From Chryseobacterium gleum (lineage in GTDB: Bacteria > Bacteroidota > Bacteroidia > Flavobacteriales_D > Crocinitomicaceae), in contig CAMDGH010000001.1 in the NCBI GenBank assembly GCA_945897755.1, positions 23,671-87,670 on the forward strand: DNA of 64,000 nucleotides, given 5' to 3'. The translations under genes were made by a program, and so were the position numbers. Below the pieces are notes generated by a model, which worked only from the letters and a program-made list of their open reading frames with translations, had not been told where the DNA came from and searched no databases. Positions 40,085 through 47,930 of the stretch are shown here, in pieces (positions within the stretch are counted from its first letter, which is position 1; each line of letters opens with the position of its first letter).

Positions 40085-41338
40085 ATGAAAAAGTTATTTT
40101 TATTTTTAACAATATGTTCAATTCAAATTGTTTTTTCTCAAGGGAAACCTTATAATGATGATGTTAAAACGATAAAAGGTGGACCTATTAATGTGCCCGA
40201 AATTACGAATACAGAAAAGAATCAACTCGGAGTTCACATCGAAAAAGAATCATATAATAATAATGGTTCTGAATTTCAAGGTACTAATGATGGTATTATT
40301 GATGGTGTTTTTATTAAGGAAAATATTCCTTCAAAAAGAGTTATGGCTGAAGAACCCATAAGAGAAGCAGATGTAACTTTTCAAAGACGTTTATGGAGAG
40401 ATATAGATTTACGAGAAAAGTCTAACCAATGTCTTTATTTTCCGTTAGATGTTAATGTTCCCATGATGAATTTAAATAAAGATAATGCAACAGAAATTTT
40501 TAATGTTGTTAATCCTAGTAAATTATCTTTATGGTCTTTATTGAAAAAATTAATTGAAAGTGGTCAAGTTATTCCTTTTAATACATATGGTGTACCAGAA
40601 GGATATCTATTAACACCTTCTTCTCCTAAAGTTTATGATGGAGATCAATTTAAATACCCGATAAAGCCTTTTTCAAATGGAAGAACTTACACTTCCATTT
40701 CTAATTCTTCACCTCAAAATGAATTAGAAAAAACTTATTCTAAAAGAATAATTGCTTGTGTAGGTACCCAAGGTGAGGATATAAAGGTAGAAAACCCAAA
40801 TAAAACGGGAGAGGATGATACATATTTAAAATCAGTTTTTAAAAAGAAAACAAAAGTTAAAGACCCTTCTACAGGTGTTGAATCTGAAGTAATTTCTGAT
40901 ATCGATTCCACTGAATCACCTTTGCCCCAATTTTTTACTACTCAGGATATTATAGCTTATCATTTAAAAGAGGATTGGTTTTTTGATAAGGAAAGAAGTC
41001 AATTTGAGGTTCGTATTATTGGTATTGCACCAGTGATTTACGATACGACTGGTGGAGAAGGTGCTGTTATTGGAAAAAGAGAGTTATTTTGGTTGTATTT
41101 TCCTAATTTAAGAAAACATTTAGTTAATTATTATTTATACAATCCTAAAAATGATGCTCAATGGATGTCGTTTGATGATTATTTTAGAAAAAGATTATTC
41201 ACAAGTACTATTTATCAGGCGACTAATATTAAAGATGCCTCTATAGATAAGTTTAAGTCAGGTGTGGATGCGTTATATGAATCTCAAAAGATTACGGATG
41301 AGCTTCGTGATTGGGAACATGATTTATGGCAGTTTTAA
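40085..41338 (+). CDS. gldN: Gliding motility/T9SS protein GldN
   Basis: The 417-residue exported protein has a signal peptide (K-K-L-F-L-F-L-T-I-C-S-I-Q-I-V-F-S-Q) and the GldN core: F-Q-R-R-L-W-R-D-I-D-L-R-E-K, F-F-T-T-Q-D-I-I-A-Y-H-L-K-E-D-W-F-F-D and W-M-S-F-D-D-Y-F-R-K-R-L-F. It joins GldK in the outer membrane associated ring. It is the last gene before a strong terminator. Confidence 0.95.
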   Translation: MKKLFLFLTICSIQIVFSQGKPYNDDVKTIKGGPINVPEITNTEKNQLGVHIEKESYNNNGSEFQGTNDGIIDGVFIKENIPSKRVMAEEPIREADVTFQRRLWRDIDLREKSNQCLYFPLDVNVPMMNLNKDNATEIFNVVNPSKLSLWSLLKKLIESGQVIPFNTYGVPEGYLLTPSSPKVYDGDQFKYPIKPFSNGRTYTSISNSSPQNELEKTYSKRIIACVGTQGEDIKVENPNKTGEDDTYLKSVFKKKTKVKDPSTGVESEVISDIDSTESPLPQFFTTQDIIAYHLKEDWFFDKERSQFEVRIIGIAPVIYDTTGGEGAVIGKRELFWLYFPNLRKHLVNYYLYNPKNDAQWMSFDDYFRKRLFTSTIYQATNIKDASIDKFKSGVDALYESQKITDELRDWEHDLWQF

Positions 41339-41356
41339 CACTTAAATTTGAATGCT

Positions 41357-41385
41357 AGACCTTGTTTTAACAAGGTCTTTTTTTA
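41357..41385 (+). terminator. Intrinsic terminator of gldKLMN
   Basis: AGACCTTGTT and AACAAGGTCT form a perfect 10 bp stem with a two-base gap (the real loop must open further), followed by seven Ts. It lies 18 bases after gldN. Confidence 0.9.
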
Positions 41386-41394
41386 TTTTATTTT

Positions 41395-41718
41395 ATGTCT
41401 GATATACATGTTATAATAATTGATAGAGATGGAGTAAAGCATGATTTACTTGCTCCTACAGATATGAGTTTAAATGTGATGGAACTTTGTCGCTCATATG
41501 ACTTACCTGTTAAGGGTGAATGTGGCGGTATGGCTATGTGTGCCACTTGTCAGTGCTATTTAGAGTCTGACACTGAATTGCCTGATCAGGTTGATGCTGA
41601 GTTAGATATGTTAGATCAAGCATTTTTTGTAAAGTCAAATTCTCGTTTGGGTTGCCAAATCCAGATAGAAGATTCTATTGATGGGATTGTTTTAAGACTT
41701 GCTCCAGAACAAGATTAA
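41395..41718 (+). CDS. 2Fe-2S ferredoxin (adrenodoxin type)
   Basis: The 107-residue protein has the cluster-binding pattern G-E-C-G-G-M-A-M-C-A-T-C (C-x5-C-x2-C) and a fourth Cys in L-G-C-Q-I-Q-I, as in ISC-type ferredoxins. It acts as a small electron carrier in the cytoplasm. It starts just nine bases after the gldN terminator, and its stop TAA overlaps the stop of convergent nadE (shared TTAA). The electron donor and acceptor are unknown. Confidence 0.9.
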   Translation: MSDIHVIIIDRDGVKHDLLAPTDMSLNVMELCRSYDLPVKGECGGMAMCATCQCYLESDTELPDQVDAELDMLDQAFFVKSNSRLGCQIQIEDSIDGIVLRLAPEQD

Positions 41719-42485
41719 TGATTAGGGATTTTACAGATTGGAATAGGAATCATTTTGTGCTTATTTTGAGTATTAAATCGTTTATATATCTCTAAAACTT
41801 CTATTTCTCTCTCACTTAAATGCTCATTATTTCCTTTATAATCCATAGCCCATTCAAGTTCTTTGTAACTTGCTCCGAGTTGTTGTTCGTCTGTTCTTGA
41901 ATCATCATCCCATAATCCATCAGTGGGTGGTGCTTCTCGTATTTCTGAGCTTATATTTAAACACGCTGCGAGCTCTTTTACTTCTGTTTTTGATAAATCT
42001 GCAATCGGACTTATATCGACACCTCCATCACCATATTTTGTGAAAAATCCAACACCAAAATCTTCTATTTTATTTCCTGTACCAACCACCAACATATTGT
42101 TTGTTTGAGCTAAGGCGTATAGTGTAGTCATTCTTAATCTTGATCTACTATTAGCCATTGCTAATTTATTTTCAGTTACTGTTTTTGTCAAAGTATCTTC
42201 AAATAATGAAAATAATTTGCTTAAATCTATTGTTATTGAACGTACATTTTTGTTTTCTTTTGTTAATTTTTCAATATGATCGCATGCTCTTTTTAATTCC
42301 TGTGGATTTTGTCTTAGTGGTAGGTTTACAAGAAGTGTTTGTTTTCCAGTTTTAACGCACAAAGCGGAAGTGACTGCAGAATCTATCCCTCCTGATATAC
42401 CAATTACAAATCCTTCTTGTTTTGAGCTTATACAGTAATCGTTTAGCCAATTAGTAATGTATGTGATTTTATCTTCGCTTATCAT
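41715..42485 (-). CDS. nadE: NH3-dependent NAD+ synthetase
   Basis: The 256-residue enzyme has the ATP pyrophosphatase P-loop I-S-G-G-I-D-S-A-V and V-G-T-G-N-K-I-E-D further on. It lacks a glutaminase domain, so ammonia is the nitrogen source for deamido-NAD to NAD+. It begins one base after the beta-barrel gene stop, so these two are probably one transcript. The stop codon overlaps that of the convergent ferredoxin gene. Confidence 0.95.
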   Translation of the reverse strand: MISEDKITYITNWLNDYCISSKQEGFVIGISGGIDSAVTSALCVKTGKQTLLVNLPLRQNPQELKRACDHIEKLTKENKNVRSITIDLSKLFSLFEDTLTKTVTENKLAMANSRSRLRMTTLYALAQTNNMLVVGTGNKIEDFGVGFFTKYGDGGVDISPIADLSKTEVKELAACLNISSEIREAPPTDGLWDDDSRTDEQQLGASYKELEWAMDYKGNNEHLSEREIEVLEIYKRFNTQNKHKMIPIPICKIPNH

Positions 42486-42486
42486 G

Positions 42487-43251
42487 TTAAAATAGGATGG
42501 TTAATTTTAGTTCAATTTGATGTTGATTTGCCGTATAGTTTCTGTATTCAAGCGGGGTTGAATTTAGGATGATACTTGTTTTGTTTTTATCTTTATCTCC
42601 AAATAGTGCATTTCCCCTGTGGATATTCATATATCCATAATAATATCCAATTTCGATTATCCCATTTAGAGCTGATTGAAATGTTGTTTCAACACCTCCA
42701 CTTATACCTATTGATCCTTTATATAGCGCTAAATCTTTGTTCAAGGTAAAGTCTTCATGTTTAATCTCTGTGGGTGATATATCGGTTACATTATTCTTTA
42801 AGTTAAATGAATGTTTCATTCCAAACTTAGATATAATGCGAAGATGTGAATATTTAAGTTCGTTACTACGAATTAATATTAATGTTGGAATTGTGATATA
42901 AATTGCTTTATATGTTCGTTCTTTAAATTCAAATTTATTTGTTTTTTCATTTTCATTTTCTTTCGATAAAATCATTTTATCATCGTAGAAATAAAATAGT
43001 TTTTCGTTGTTTATGTAAGAAAAGTTGTTTTGATTAAATTCAAATCCAAAATTAAATCCAGTATGTTGATTGTAATTTTTCACAATATTGATTCCGAGAT
43101 TTAAATCTGTTCCGTTTCGTGCATTGTATTTTTCAGTGGTTACTTTTGTCATATTTAAACCTCCCGAAAATGTTAAACCTACATTGTATTTTTGTGCAGT
43201 TATTAAATTACAGAATAGTACGAATAATAAAATTAGTCTTATTTTTTTCAT
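42487..43251 (-). CDS. Outer membrane beta-barrel protein
   Basis: The 254-residue protein has a signal peptide (K-K-I-R-L-I-L-L-F-V-L-F-C-N-L-I-T-A-Q) followed by alternating beta strands with aromatic ends, for example Y-N-V-G-L-T-F-S-G-G-L-N and I-E-I-G-Y-Y-Y-G-Y-M. It ends with a strand that finishes L-T-I-L-F. It resembles generic PorT-like or beta-barrel family proteins of Bacteroidota. The specific role is not known. It is directly upstream of nadE. Confidence 0.75.
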   Translation of the reverse strand: MKKIRLILLFVLFCNLITAQKYNVGLTFSGGLNMTKVTTEKYNARNGTDLNLGINIVKNYNQHTGFNFGFEFNQNNFSYINNEKLFYFYDDKMILSKENENEKTNKFEFKERTYKAIYITIPTLILIRSNELKYSHLRIISKFGMKHSFNLKNNVTDISPTEIKHEDFTLNKDLALYKGSIGISGGVETTFQSALNGIIEIGYYYGYMNIHRGNALFGDKDKNKTSIILNSTPLEYRNYTANQHQIELKLTILF

Positions 43252-43420
43252 TTTCTTTGAATTTAAGTTTATATATAAAATTAACTATCTGTTCGATATA
43301 ATTAGTAATTTATTATCTGTAAATTAATTTTATTATTAGTTGTTTAAAATGTTGAAAACAGATAACTAAATGAATGGTCATGCCTTATCAAAAATTCCAA
43401 TCTCTAATTTCCAAGGTCAG

Positions 43421-43702
43421 TCACGAATATACAACCTTATTTTTAGTATTAAAAGTACATTTTGTATCACAGGTTACTAATGCTGGAATTTTACCTTTTT
43501 CAATCTTTATTCTTTCTTTAGTAAAAGTATAATCAGTTAACTTTAATCGATTATCAAATTCAATTGATTCAAATTTTTACGGTGATTCATCTTTTTCGAA
43601 GAATACAACGCTTATTTTCTTCTTTCGTTTTATGTATTCAATTTCAAAAATACTTCCCAATACAATACCTAACAGTGTAATACATCGTTTAATGGTTGTT
43701 AT
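43421..43702 (-). pseudogene. Remnant of a hypothetical protein gene
   Basis: On the minus strand one frame of 94 codons is open except for a single TAA at 43577-43579. Before it the frame reads ...G-S-I-F-E-I-E-Y-I-K-R-K-K-K-I-S-V-V-F-F and after it K-F-E-S-I-E-F-D-N-R-L-K-L, a natural-looking continuation. No ATG starts the frame; an upstream in-frame stop lies just beyond 43702. The gene is therefore probably decayed. The family is not recognised. It fills most of the 568-base gap between the beta-barrel gene and the next gene. Confidence 0.5.
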
Positions 43703-43728
43703 TTACTGGTAATGTTTAAGATTAGTTT

Positions 43729-43763
43729 GTACTATTAAAATTTTGCGTAAATTTTAATAGTAC
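43729..43763. repeat. Perfect 15 bp inverted repeat, AT-rich
   Basis: GTACTATTAAAATTT and AAATTTTAATAGTAC are perfect complements around TGCGT. Neither side has a T tract typical of a terminator. It lies between the pseudogene and the promoter of the next gene. It could be a regulator site, a transcript 3' end or a mobile element scar. Confidence 0.8.
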
Positions 43764-43790
43764 GATAATTTTTAATGTGATTTTTTTATT

Positions 43791-43798
43791 TAAATTTG
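43791..43798 (+). promoter_or_regulatory. Candidate -7 promoter element for the 200-residue lipoprotein gene
   Basis: TAAATTTG matches TAnnTTTG and lies 21 bases before the ATG at 43820. The -33 element is not clear. Confidence 0.4.
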
Positions 43799-43819
43799 TA
43801 GATAATTTAAAAATATAAA

Positions 43820-44422
43820 ATGATGAAAAAAACAAATTTTATTAAAACACTTTCTTTTGCACTAGCAACAGGGGTAATGTTAACAATGACTACATCTTGT
43901 AAAAAAGATGAAGTTGCACCTGTTGCACCGATAGAAGATACAGATTATCAATTTTCTGCAACATTTGATGGTTCAACTTATACTTTTAAAGATAAAACAT
44001 TTAGTGAAGCGGGGTTGGAAGATGGCCTAAATTTAGGTGCATTATCAAAAACGTTTCAAGACACTACAGTTATGTTGCTATCAGGGGTAAACGCAAGTAA
44101 AGATACATTACAAATCTTTTTTGTAGATCAAGCTGGCGGGGCAAAATCTTCTTTTGCAATGGGAAACACAATTTTTCCAAAAACTGATCTTAGCTCACAA
44201 ACCGAACCTGATAAATTTATCTATGTAATTAGTTCAAAAAGCAAAGATGTGTTAACATGCTATCAAACAGGTGATAACACAACACTAACTGTTACTAAAT
44301 CGGATGTTTTTTCACAAAATAGTGCTTTAAAAGGTTCTTTTACAGGTAAGGTATCTTCTTTTTTTACTAAAAAACAGTACGATATATCAGGAACTTTTAG
44401 AGCTAAAAAATCGAAAGATTAA
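43820..44422 (+). CDS. Hypothetical lipoprotein
   Basis: The 200-residue protein has a signal sequence and a lipobox-like T-T-S-C followed by K-K-D-E, as in many Bacteroidota lipoproteins, so it is probably attached to the envelope. The remainder is Ser/Thr/Asp-rich with beta-type segments (F-S-A-T-F-D-G-S-T-Y-T-F, D-I-S-G-T-F-R-A-K). No family is recognised. It has its own candidate promoter and a strong terminator, so it appears to be a single-gene unit. Confidence 0.65.
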   Translation: MMKKTNFIKTLSFALATGVMLTMTTSCKKDEVAPVAPIEDTDYQFSATFDGSTYTFKDKTFSEAGLEDGLNLGALSKTFQDTTVMLLSGVNASKDTLQIFFVDQAGGAKSSFAMGNTIFPKTDLSSQTEPDKFIYVISSKSKDVLTCYQTGDNTTLTVTKSDVFSQNSALKGSFTGKVSSFFTKKQYDISGTFRAKKSKD

Positions 44423-44516
44423 TTTAGATTTTAAGTATCTTCATTACTAATCTTGGGAATTGGAATTTTTGAATAACTTAAAGTAATTCAATGAATAATC
44501 CTTATTCACAAGGTTT

Positions 44517-44560
44517 AAAAAAAAATGATTAACATTTAATGTTAATCATTTTTTTTTTTA
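44517..44560 (+). terminator. Intrinsic terminator after the lipoprotein gene
   Basis: AAAAATGATTAACAT and ATGTTAATCATTTTT form a perfect stem with a TTA loop, flanked by an A run and a T run of about ten. It can act on either strand, though only the plus strand has a gene to terminate. Confidence 0.85.
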
Positions 44561-44562
44561 TT

Positions 44563-44570
44563 TACATTTG
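44563..44570 (+). promoter_or_regulatory. Candidate -7 promoter element for the 170-residue membrane protein gene
   Basis: TACATTTG matches TAnnTTTG, 21 bases before ATG 44592. Because it overlaps the track start at 44568, it supports the later start. Confidence 0.45.
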
Positions 44571-44591
44571 TTCGTATTTTTTAAATTTAAA

Positions 44592-45104
44592 ATGATGAAA
44601 AATAGTACAAAATACCTTACAACCTTTAGTCTTCTTATTCTACTACTCCCGTTTCTACAAACGTGTACAAATCAAGAGCTGAAAAATCCTGAATATGTAG
44701 GCTACGAAAAAAATGTGAAACATATCCCTTTAAATTACAATAAGGAAAAGAGTAACAAAGTAAAAAGTGAAAGCACCTTTAACGGTTATAAAATAGCTTT
44801 TTCAGTCTTTAAAAATGAACCAAAAAAAATAAATTTAGATGATGCTATTTTAGCAGATTATTTTATGTTAACTAGTGTTATAATTTCTATAATTATTTGT
44901 ATACTTTCATTTTTCAATAGATTTAATTTTATCGTGTTTTATGCTACTCTTGCAAATATGTTACTTGTTATATTAAGTATTTATGTGTTTAAAAAATCAG
45001 GAATATTAAGAGAGTTTCATCAAATAAAAGTAGGTTATTATTTGTATACCATTAATTTGATTTTAATCGTTTTATTTTCTAAAAGAAAGATTTATCTAGC
45101 ATAA
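44592..45104 (+). CDS. Hypothetical membrane protein with N-terminal lipoprotein-like signal
   Basis: About 170 residues from ATG 44592. The N-terminus L-L-I-L-L-L-P-F-L-Q-T-C looks like a lipoprotein signal. A hydrophilic Lys/Asn-rich part follows, then about three hydrophobic helices in the C-terminal half (A-D-Y-F-M-L-T-S-V-I-I-S-I-I-I-C-I-L and two more). A lipoprotein anchor plus membrane helices is unusual; the first segment could also be a membrane helix. No family recognised. The track start at 44568 overlaps the candidate promoter. Confidence 0.55.
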   Translation: MMKNSTKYLTTFSLLILLLPFLQTCTNQELKNPEYVGYEKNVKHIPLNYNKEKSNKVKSESTFNGYKIAFSVFKNEPKKINLDDAILADYFMLTSVIISIIICILSFFNRFNFIVFYATLANMLLVILSIYVFKKSGILREFHQIKVGYYLYTINLILIVLFSKRKIYLA

Positions 45105-45149
45105 ATCTTTTTTTAAATATACTCTAATGTCGTTTAGTCTAAAAAGAAA

Positions 45150-45746
45150 TTAACACGTCTTCAAAATCTCATCGATATAATTCAACAAAGGTTCTTTACC
45201 AAATTTCGATTCGCTAGAAGTAGCAAAAACTGGGGGTAATTCTTCCCACTGCTTCAACATTTCCTTTTTATAGCTCAAAATATTTTTTTGTTTTTCTGAA
45301 GAAGATAATTTGTCTAACTTTGTGAAAACCATAGAGAAAGGAATTTCTTTTTCTCCACACCATCCCATAAATTCTAAGTCGATATTTTGCGGAGGTAATC
45401 TTGCATCTAACAATACAAAAGTGTTTAACAAGGTTTTGCGTTGTGTTAAATAAGCCGCAATAAATTCTTCCCACCCATGACGTGCTTTTTTAGAAGCCTT
45501 CGCGAATCCGTATCCTGGTAGATCGACCAAGTACCATTCATTATTGATTTCAAAATGATTGATTAACTGTGTTTTCCCTGGAGTTCCAGAAGTTTTTGCT
45601 AAGCTTTTTTGATTGGTCAACATATTGATTAACGATGACTTACCTACATTAGACCTCCCGATAAATGCGAATTCTGGCTTGTTGTCTTCTGGACAAAGCT
45701 TGTGATCTGAGTTACTCACTTTGAATGTTGCTGTTTTTATGATCAT
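45150..45746 (-). CDS. engB: Ribosome biogenesis GTP-binding protein EngB (YsxC/YihA)
   Basis: The 198-residue GTPase of the TRAFAC class has G1 G-R-S-N-V-G-K-S-S, the T-P-G-K-T switch, G3 D-L-P-G-Y-G and G4 T-K-L-D. It assists late assembly of the 50S subunit. Length is normal. It is transcribed away from the dcw cluster; the roughly 400-base gap on its upstream side also holds the mraZ control region. Confidence 0.95.
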   Translation of the reverse strand: MIIKTATFKVSNSDHKLCPEDNKPEFAFIGRSNVGKSSLINMLTNQKSLAKTSGTPGKTQLINHFEINNEWYLVDLPGYGFAKASKKARHGWEEFIAAYLTQRKTLLNTFVLLDARLPPQNIDLEFMGWCGEKEIPFSMVFTKLDKLSSSEKQKNILSYKKEMLKQWEELPPVFATSSESKFGKEPLLNYIDEILKTC

Positions 45747-45984
45747 ACGGAGTGTTTTTTATGCGAATTTAGTGATTATTTTTAGTCTTTCTGATGTTTG
45801 GTTTTCTAAAGCTTTCCTTGTAGTTGATGCATTGTAATTGAGTTATTTATGGTCTATATTAAAAATAGTTTAACTCTTTTTGCATTAGGATCGTTCAATC
45901 TCTTTTTTGATGTTTCCATCTCTGTCTGAATTTGTTTTTGAGCAACAAAAAAAGATTAAGTTTTCCACATAAATTTATATTTTA

Positions 45985-46001
45985 CCACTTTATACCACTT
46001 T
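45985..46001 (-). promoter_or_regulatory. Inverse-oriented pair of AAAGTGG repeats upstream of mraZ
   Basis: CCACTTT occurs at 45985-45991 and 45995-46001, exactly 10 bases apart. On the minus strand this reads AAAGTGG-TAT-AAAGTGG, which fits the AAAGTG[T/G]-N3 MraZ box pattern known from mollicutes. A further CCAC at 45965 keeps the same 10-base phase. Possible MraZ binding site, facing away from mraZ. Confidence 0.5.
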
Positions 46002-46091
46002 CATTTATATGAGTTATATATATGATATACATAGTTTTATGTTTAAAAATGCAACCTTTTAGTATGTTTAATCGTACGAAGTTATTAACAT

Positions 46092-46116
46092 AGTGTAAAA
46101 GAGTGGTAATAAGTGG
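46092..46116 (+). promoter_or_regulatory. Putative MraZ operator: three direct repeats, 10 bp period
   Basis: AGTGT (46092), AGTGG (46102) and AGTGG (46112) lie on one helical face with exact 10-base spacing, ending 36 bases before the mraZ start codon. MraZ is known to bind direct repeats of a TGGG- or AAAGTG[T/G]-like core upstream of its own gene, one core per subunit. The rest of the 406-base gap (45747-46152) is AT-rich with no ORF recognised. Confidence 0.6.
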
Positions 46117-46152
46117 ATGAAACTTCACTAAATTTACCCATTATTAATTGTT

Positions 46153-46614
46153 ATGGCTGGTTTAGTAGGAGAATATGAGGTTAGGTTGGATGCCAAAGGG
46201 CGTTTCCTGTTTCCTTCGTCGTTGCGTAAGCAATTGTCTCCTGCTGCCCAAGAAAAATTTATGTTGAACAAAGGTTTTGAGGAATGTTTAACACTTTATC
46301 CAATGAATGAATGGGATAGATTAAGTGGAAAGCTGTCTAAAATGAATTTGTTTAAGCCAAAAAACAGGATGTTCTACCGTCTATTTCATCAAGGAGCGAA
46401 GTCAATTGCGCTTGATGGGGTCGGAAGGGTTTTGATTCCTTCTTCTTTGATGGAGAGAGTTGGTTTAGATAAAGACGTGATGCTCATAGCCTATAATGAT
46501 CGCATAGAAATTTGGGATAAAACCAAGTACTTCGATGTTATTGAAGGGAACATGGCAGATTTTGCTGATTTAGCAGAGGAAGTAATGGGTGATATAAATG
46601 ATGACGACGAATAA
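46153..46614 (+). CDS. mraZ: Transcriptional regulator MraZ
   Basis: The 153-residue protein has two AbrB-like MraZ repeats: an N-terminal Y-E-V-R-L-D-A-K-G-R-F-L-F-P-S-S-L-R and a C-terminal A-L-D-G-V-G-R-V-L-I-P-S-S-L. It forms a ring-shaped oligomer that binds tandem DNA repeats and controls the dcw operon. The candidate operator lies just upstream. The gene overlaps rsmH by 17 bases. Confidence 0.95.
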   Translation: MAGLVGEYEVRLDAKGRFLFPSSLRKQLSPAAQEKFMLNKGFEECLTLYPMNEWDRLSGKLSKMNLFKPKNRMFYRLFHQGAKSIALDGVGRVLIPSSLMERVGLDKDVMLIAYNDRIEIWDKTKYFDVIEGNMADFADLAEEVMGDINDDDE

Positions 46615-47521
46615 AGAGGTTTACCACGTTCCAGTTTTACTTGATGCTTGTTTGGATGGTTTAAAAATCAATCCTGACGGGGTATACGTAGATGTTACCT
46701 TCGGTGGTGGTGGTCACTCGAAAGCTATTTTTTCAAAATTATCAGAAAAAGGTCAATTGATTGCCTTTGACCAGGATCCAGATGCGCAAAAGAATGCATG
46801 GGATTCACCTAACTTCAATTTAATTCCTTCCAATTTCGCCTTTTTAAAAAATCATTTACGCGCCTTAGGAATTGATAAGGTTGATGGTGTTTTAGCTGAT
46901 TTAGGTGTTTCTTCCCATCAGTTTGATGAAGGGAAACGTGGTTTTTCAATTCGTTCCAATGATCCTTTAGATATGAGGATGAATCAAATGGGTTCTTTTT
47001 CAGCATTTAATTTAGTTAACGAATATGAAGAAGATGAGTTGATCGTTATTCTTAGGAAGTTTGGAGAGGTTTCTTCACCGGGAAAAGTTGCTGGGACTAT
47101 TTGCAGGGGCAGGCAAGCACGCCCGATCAAAACTACAGGTGAGTTAATGGATATTCTTGCGCCTATAGCTCCAAAATTCAAAGAACATAAGTTTTATGCC
47201 CAAGTTTTTCAGGCGATTCGTATGGAGGTGAATAAGGAGTTAGATGTGTTGGAAAAGTTTTTATTGCAAACGCAGGATGTGCTCAAGCCTGGAGGCAGAT
47301 TGGTTGTAATGTCTTATCATTCCCTGGAAGATCGCTTGGTAAAAAATTATATTAAACGTGGAAATCTAGATGGTTCAATAGAAAAAGATTTTTACGGAAA
47401 TATATTAAAGCCTTTTATTGACATTACGAGAAAGCCTATTTCTCCATCTGTTGTTGAGGTTGAGCAAAATTCAAGAGCTAGAAGTGCAAAATTAAGAATA
47501 GCAGAGAGAAGCAATGGATAA
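46598..47521 (+). CDS. rsmH: 16S rRNA (cytosine1402-N4)-methyltransferase RsmH
   Basis: The 307-residue SAM-dependent enzyme has Y-V-D-V-T-F-G-G-G-G-H-S (SAM site), G-V-L-A-D-L-G-V-S-S-H-Q-F-D and D-P-L-D-M-R-M. It methylates N4 of C1402 in the ribosomal P site. Two neighbouring ATGs (46598, 46601) could start it. It overlaps mraZ upstream and the ftsL-like gene by 8 bases downstream. Confidence 0.97.
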   Translation: MMTTNKEVYHVPVLLDACLDGLKINPDGVYVDVTFGGGGHSKAIFSKLSEKGQLIAFDQDPDAQKNAWDSPNFNLIPSNFAFLKNHLRALGIDKVDGVLADLGVSSHQFDEGKRGFSIRSNDPLDMRMNQMGSFSAFNLVNEYEEDELIVILRKFGEVSSPGKVAGTICRGRQARPIKTTGELMDILAPIAPKFKEHKFYAQVFQAIRMEVNKELDVLEKFLLQTQDVLKPGGRLVVMSYHSLEDRLVKNYIKRGNLDGSIEKDFYGNILKPFIDITRKPISPSVVEVEQNSRARSAKLRIAERSNG

Positions 47522-47930
47522 TGAATATGTTGAGCCAGGTAAGCAGGATTCTGAGAATACTACTAAACCGAAAATTAAAAAAGTGAAAAAAGCGCAAAAG
47601 CGTTCTCAATCTTTTCATGTGATTATTCAGCTATTGAATGGCGAATTCCTTATGAAAGATTTTGTAGTTAAAAATTTAACCTATGTTTTTTTTGTGTTTC
47701 TATTATTGATATTGGTTATTTCTAAAGGTTATTATGCGAAAAGCTTGGTTGAAAGCATTGACACTATTCAAAAAGATACGAATGCGAAAACTGCTCAATA
47801 TGTTGAATTAAAAGCGCGTCTTGAGTATCAGACGAGAAGAAATGAATTAGTGAGAAGATTGAATCCGGTAGGCTTGTTTGAAACAAAGAAGCCAGCTAAA
47901 GTAATTAGAATTAAAAAGGGAACGAAGTGA
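47514..47930 (+). CDS. FtsL-like division protein
   Basis: The 138-residue protein has a Lys-rich cytoplasmic N-terminus, a single membrane helix (about residues 57-75) and a short extracytoplasmic coiled coil. This fits FtsL by size, topology and position between rsmH and the ftsI-type gene; sequence similarity in this family is always weak. FtsL with FtsQ and FtsB-like partners activates septal wall synthesis. It overlaps the next start by 4 bases. Confidence 0.75.
   Translation: MDNEYVEPGKQDSENTTKPKIKKVKKAQKRSQSFHVIIQLLNGEFLMKDFVVKNLTYVFFVFLLLILVISKGYYAKSLVESIDTIQKDTNAKTAQYVELKARLEYQTRRNELVRRLNPVGLFETKKPAKVIRIKKGTK

Noticed and set aside
43088-43327. Plus-strand ORFs of 60-79 residues opposite the beta-barrel gene start
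   Set aside because: Phe/Ile/Leu-rich shadow of a signal peptide region and AT-rich upstream DNA.
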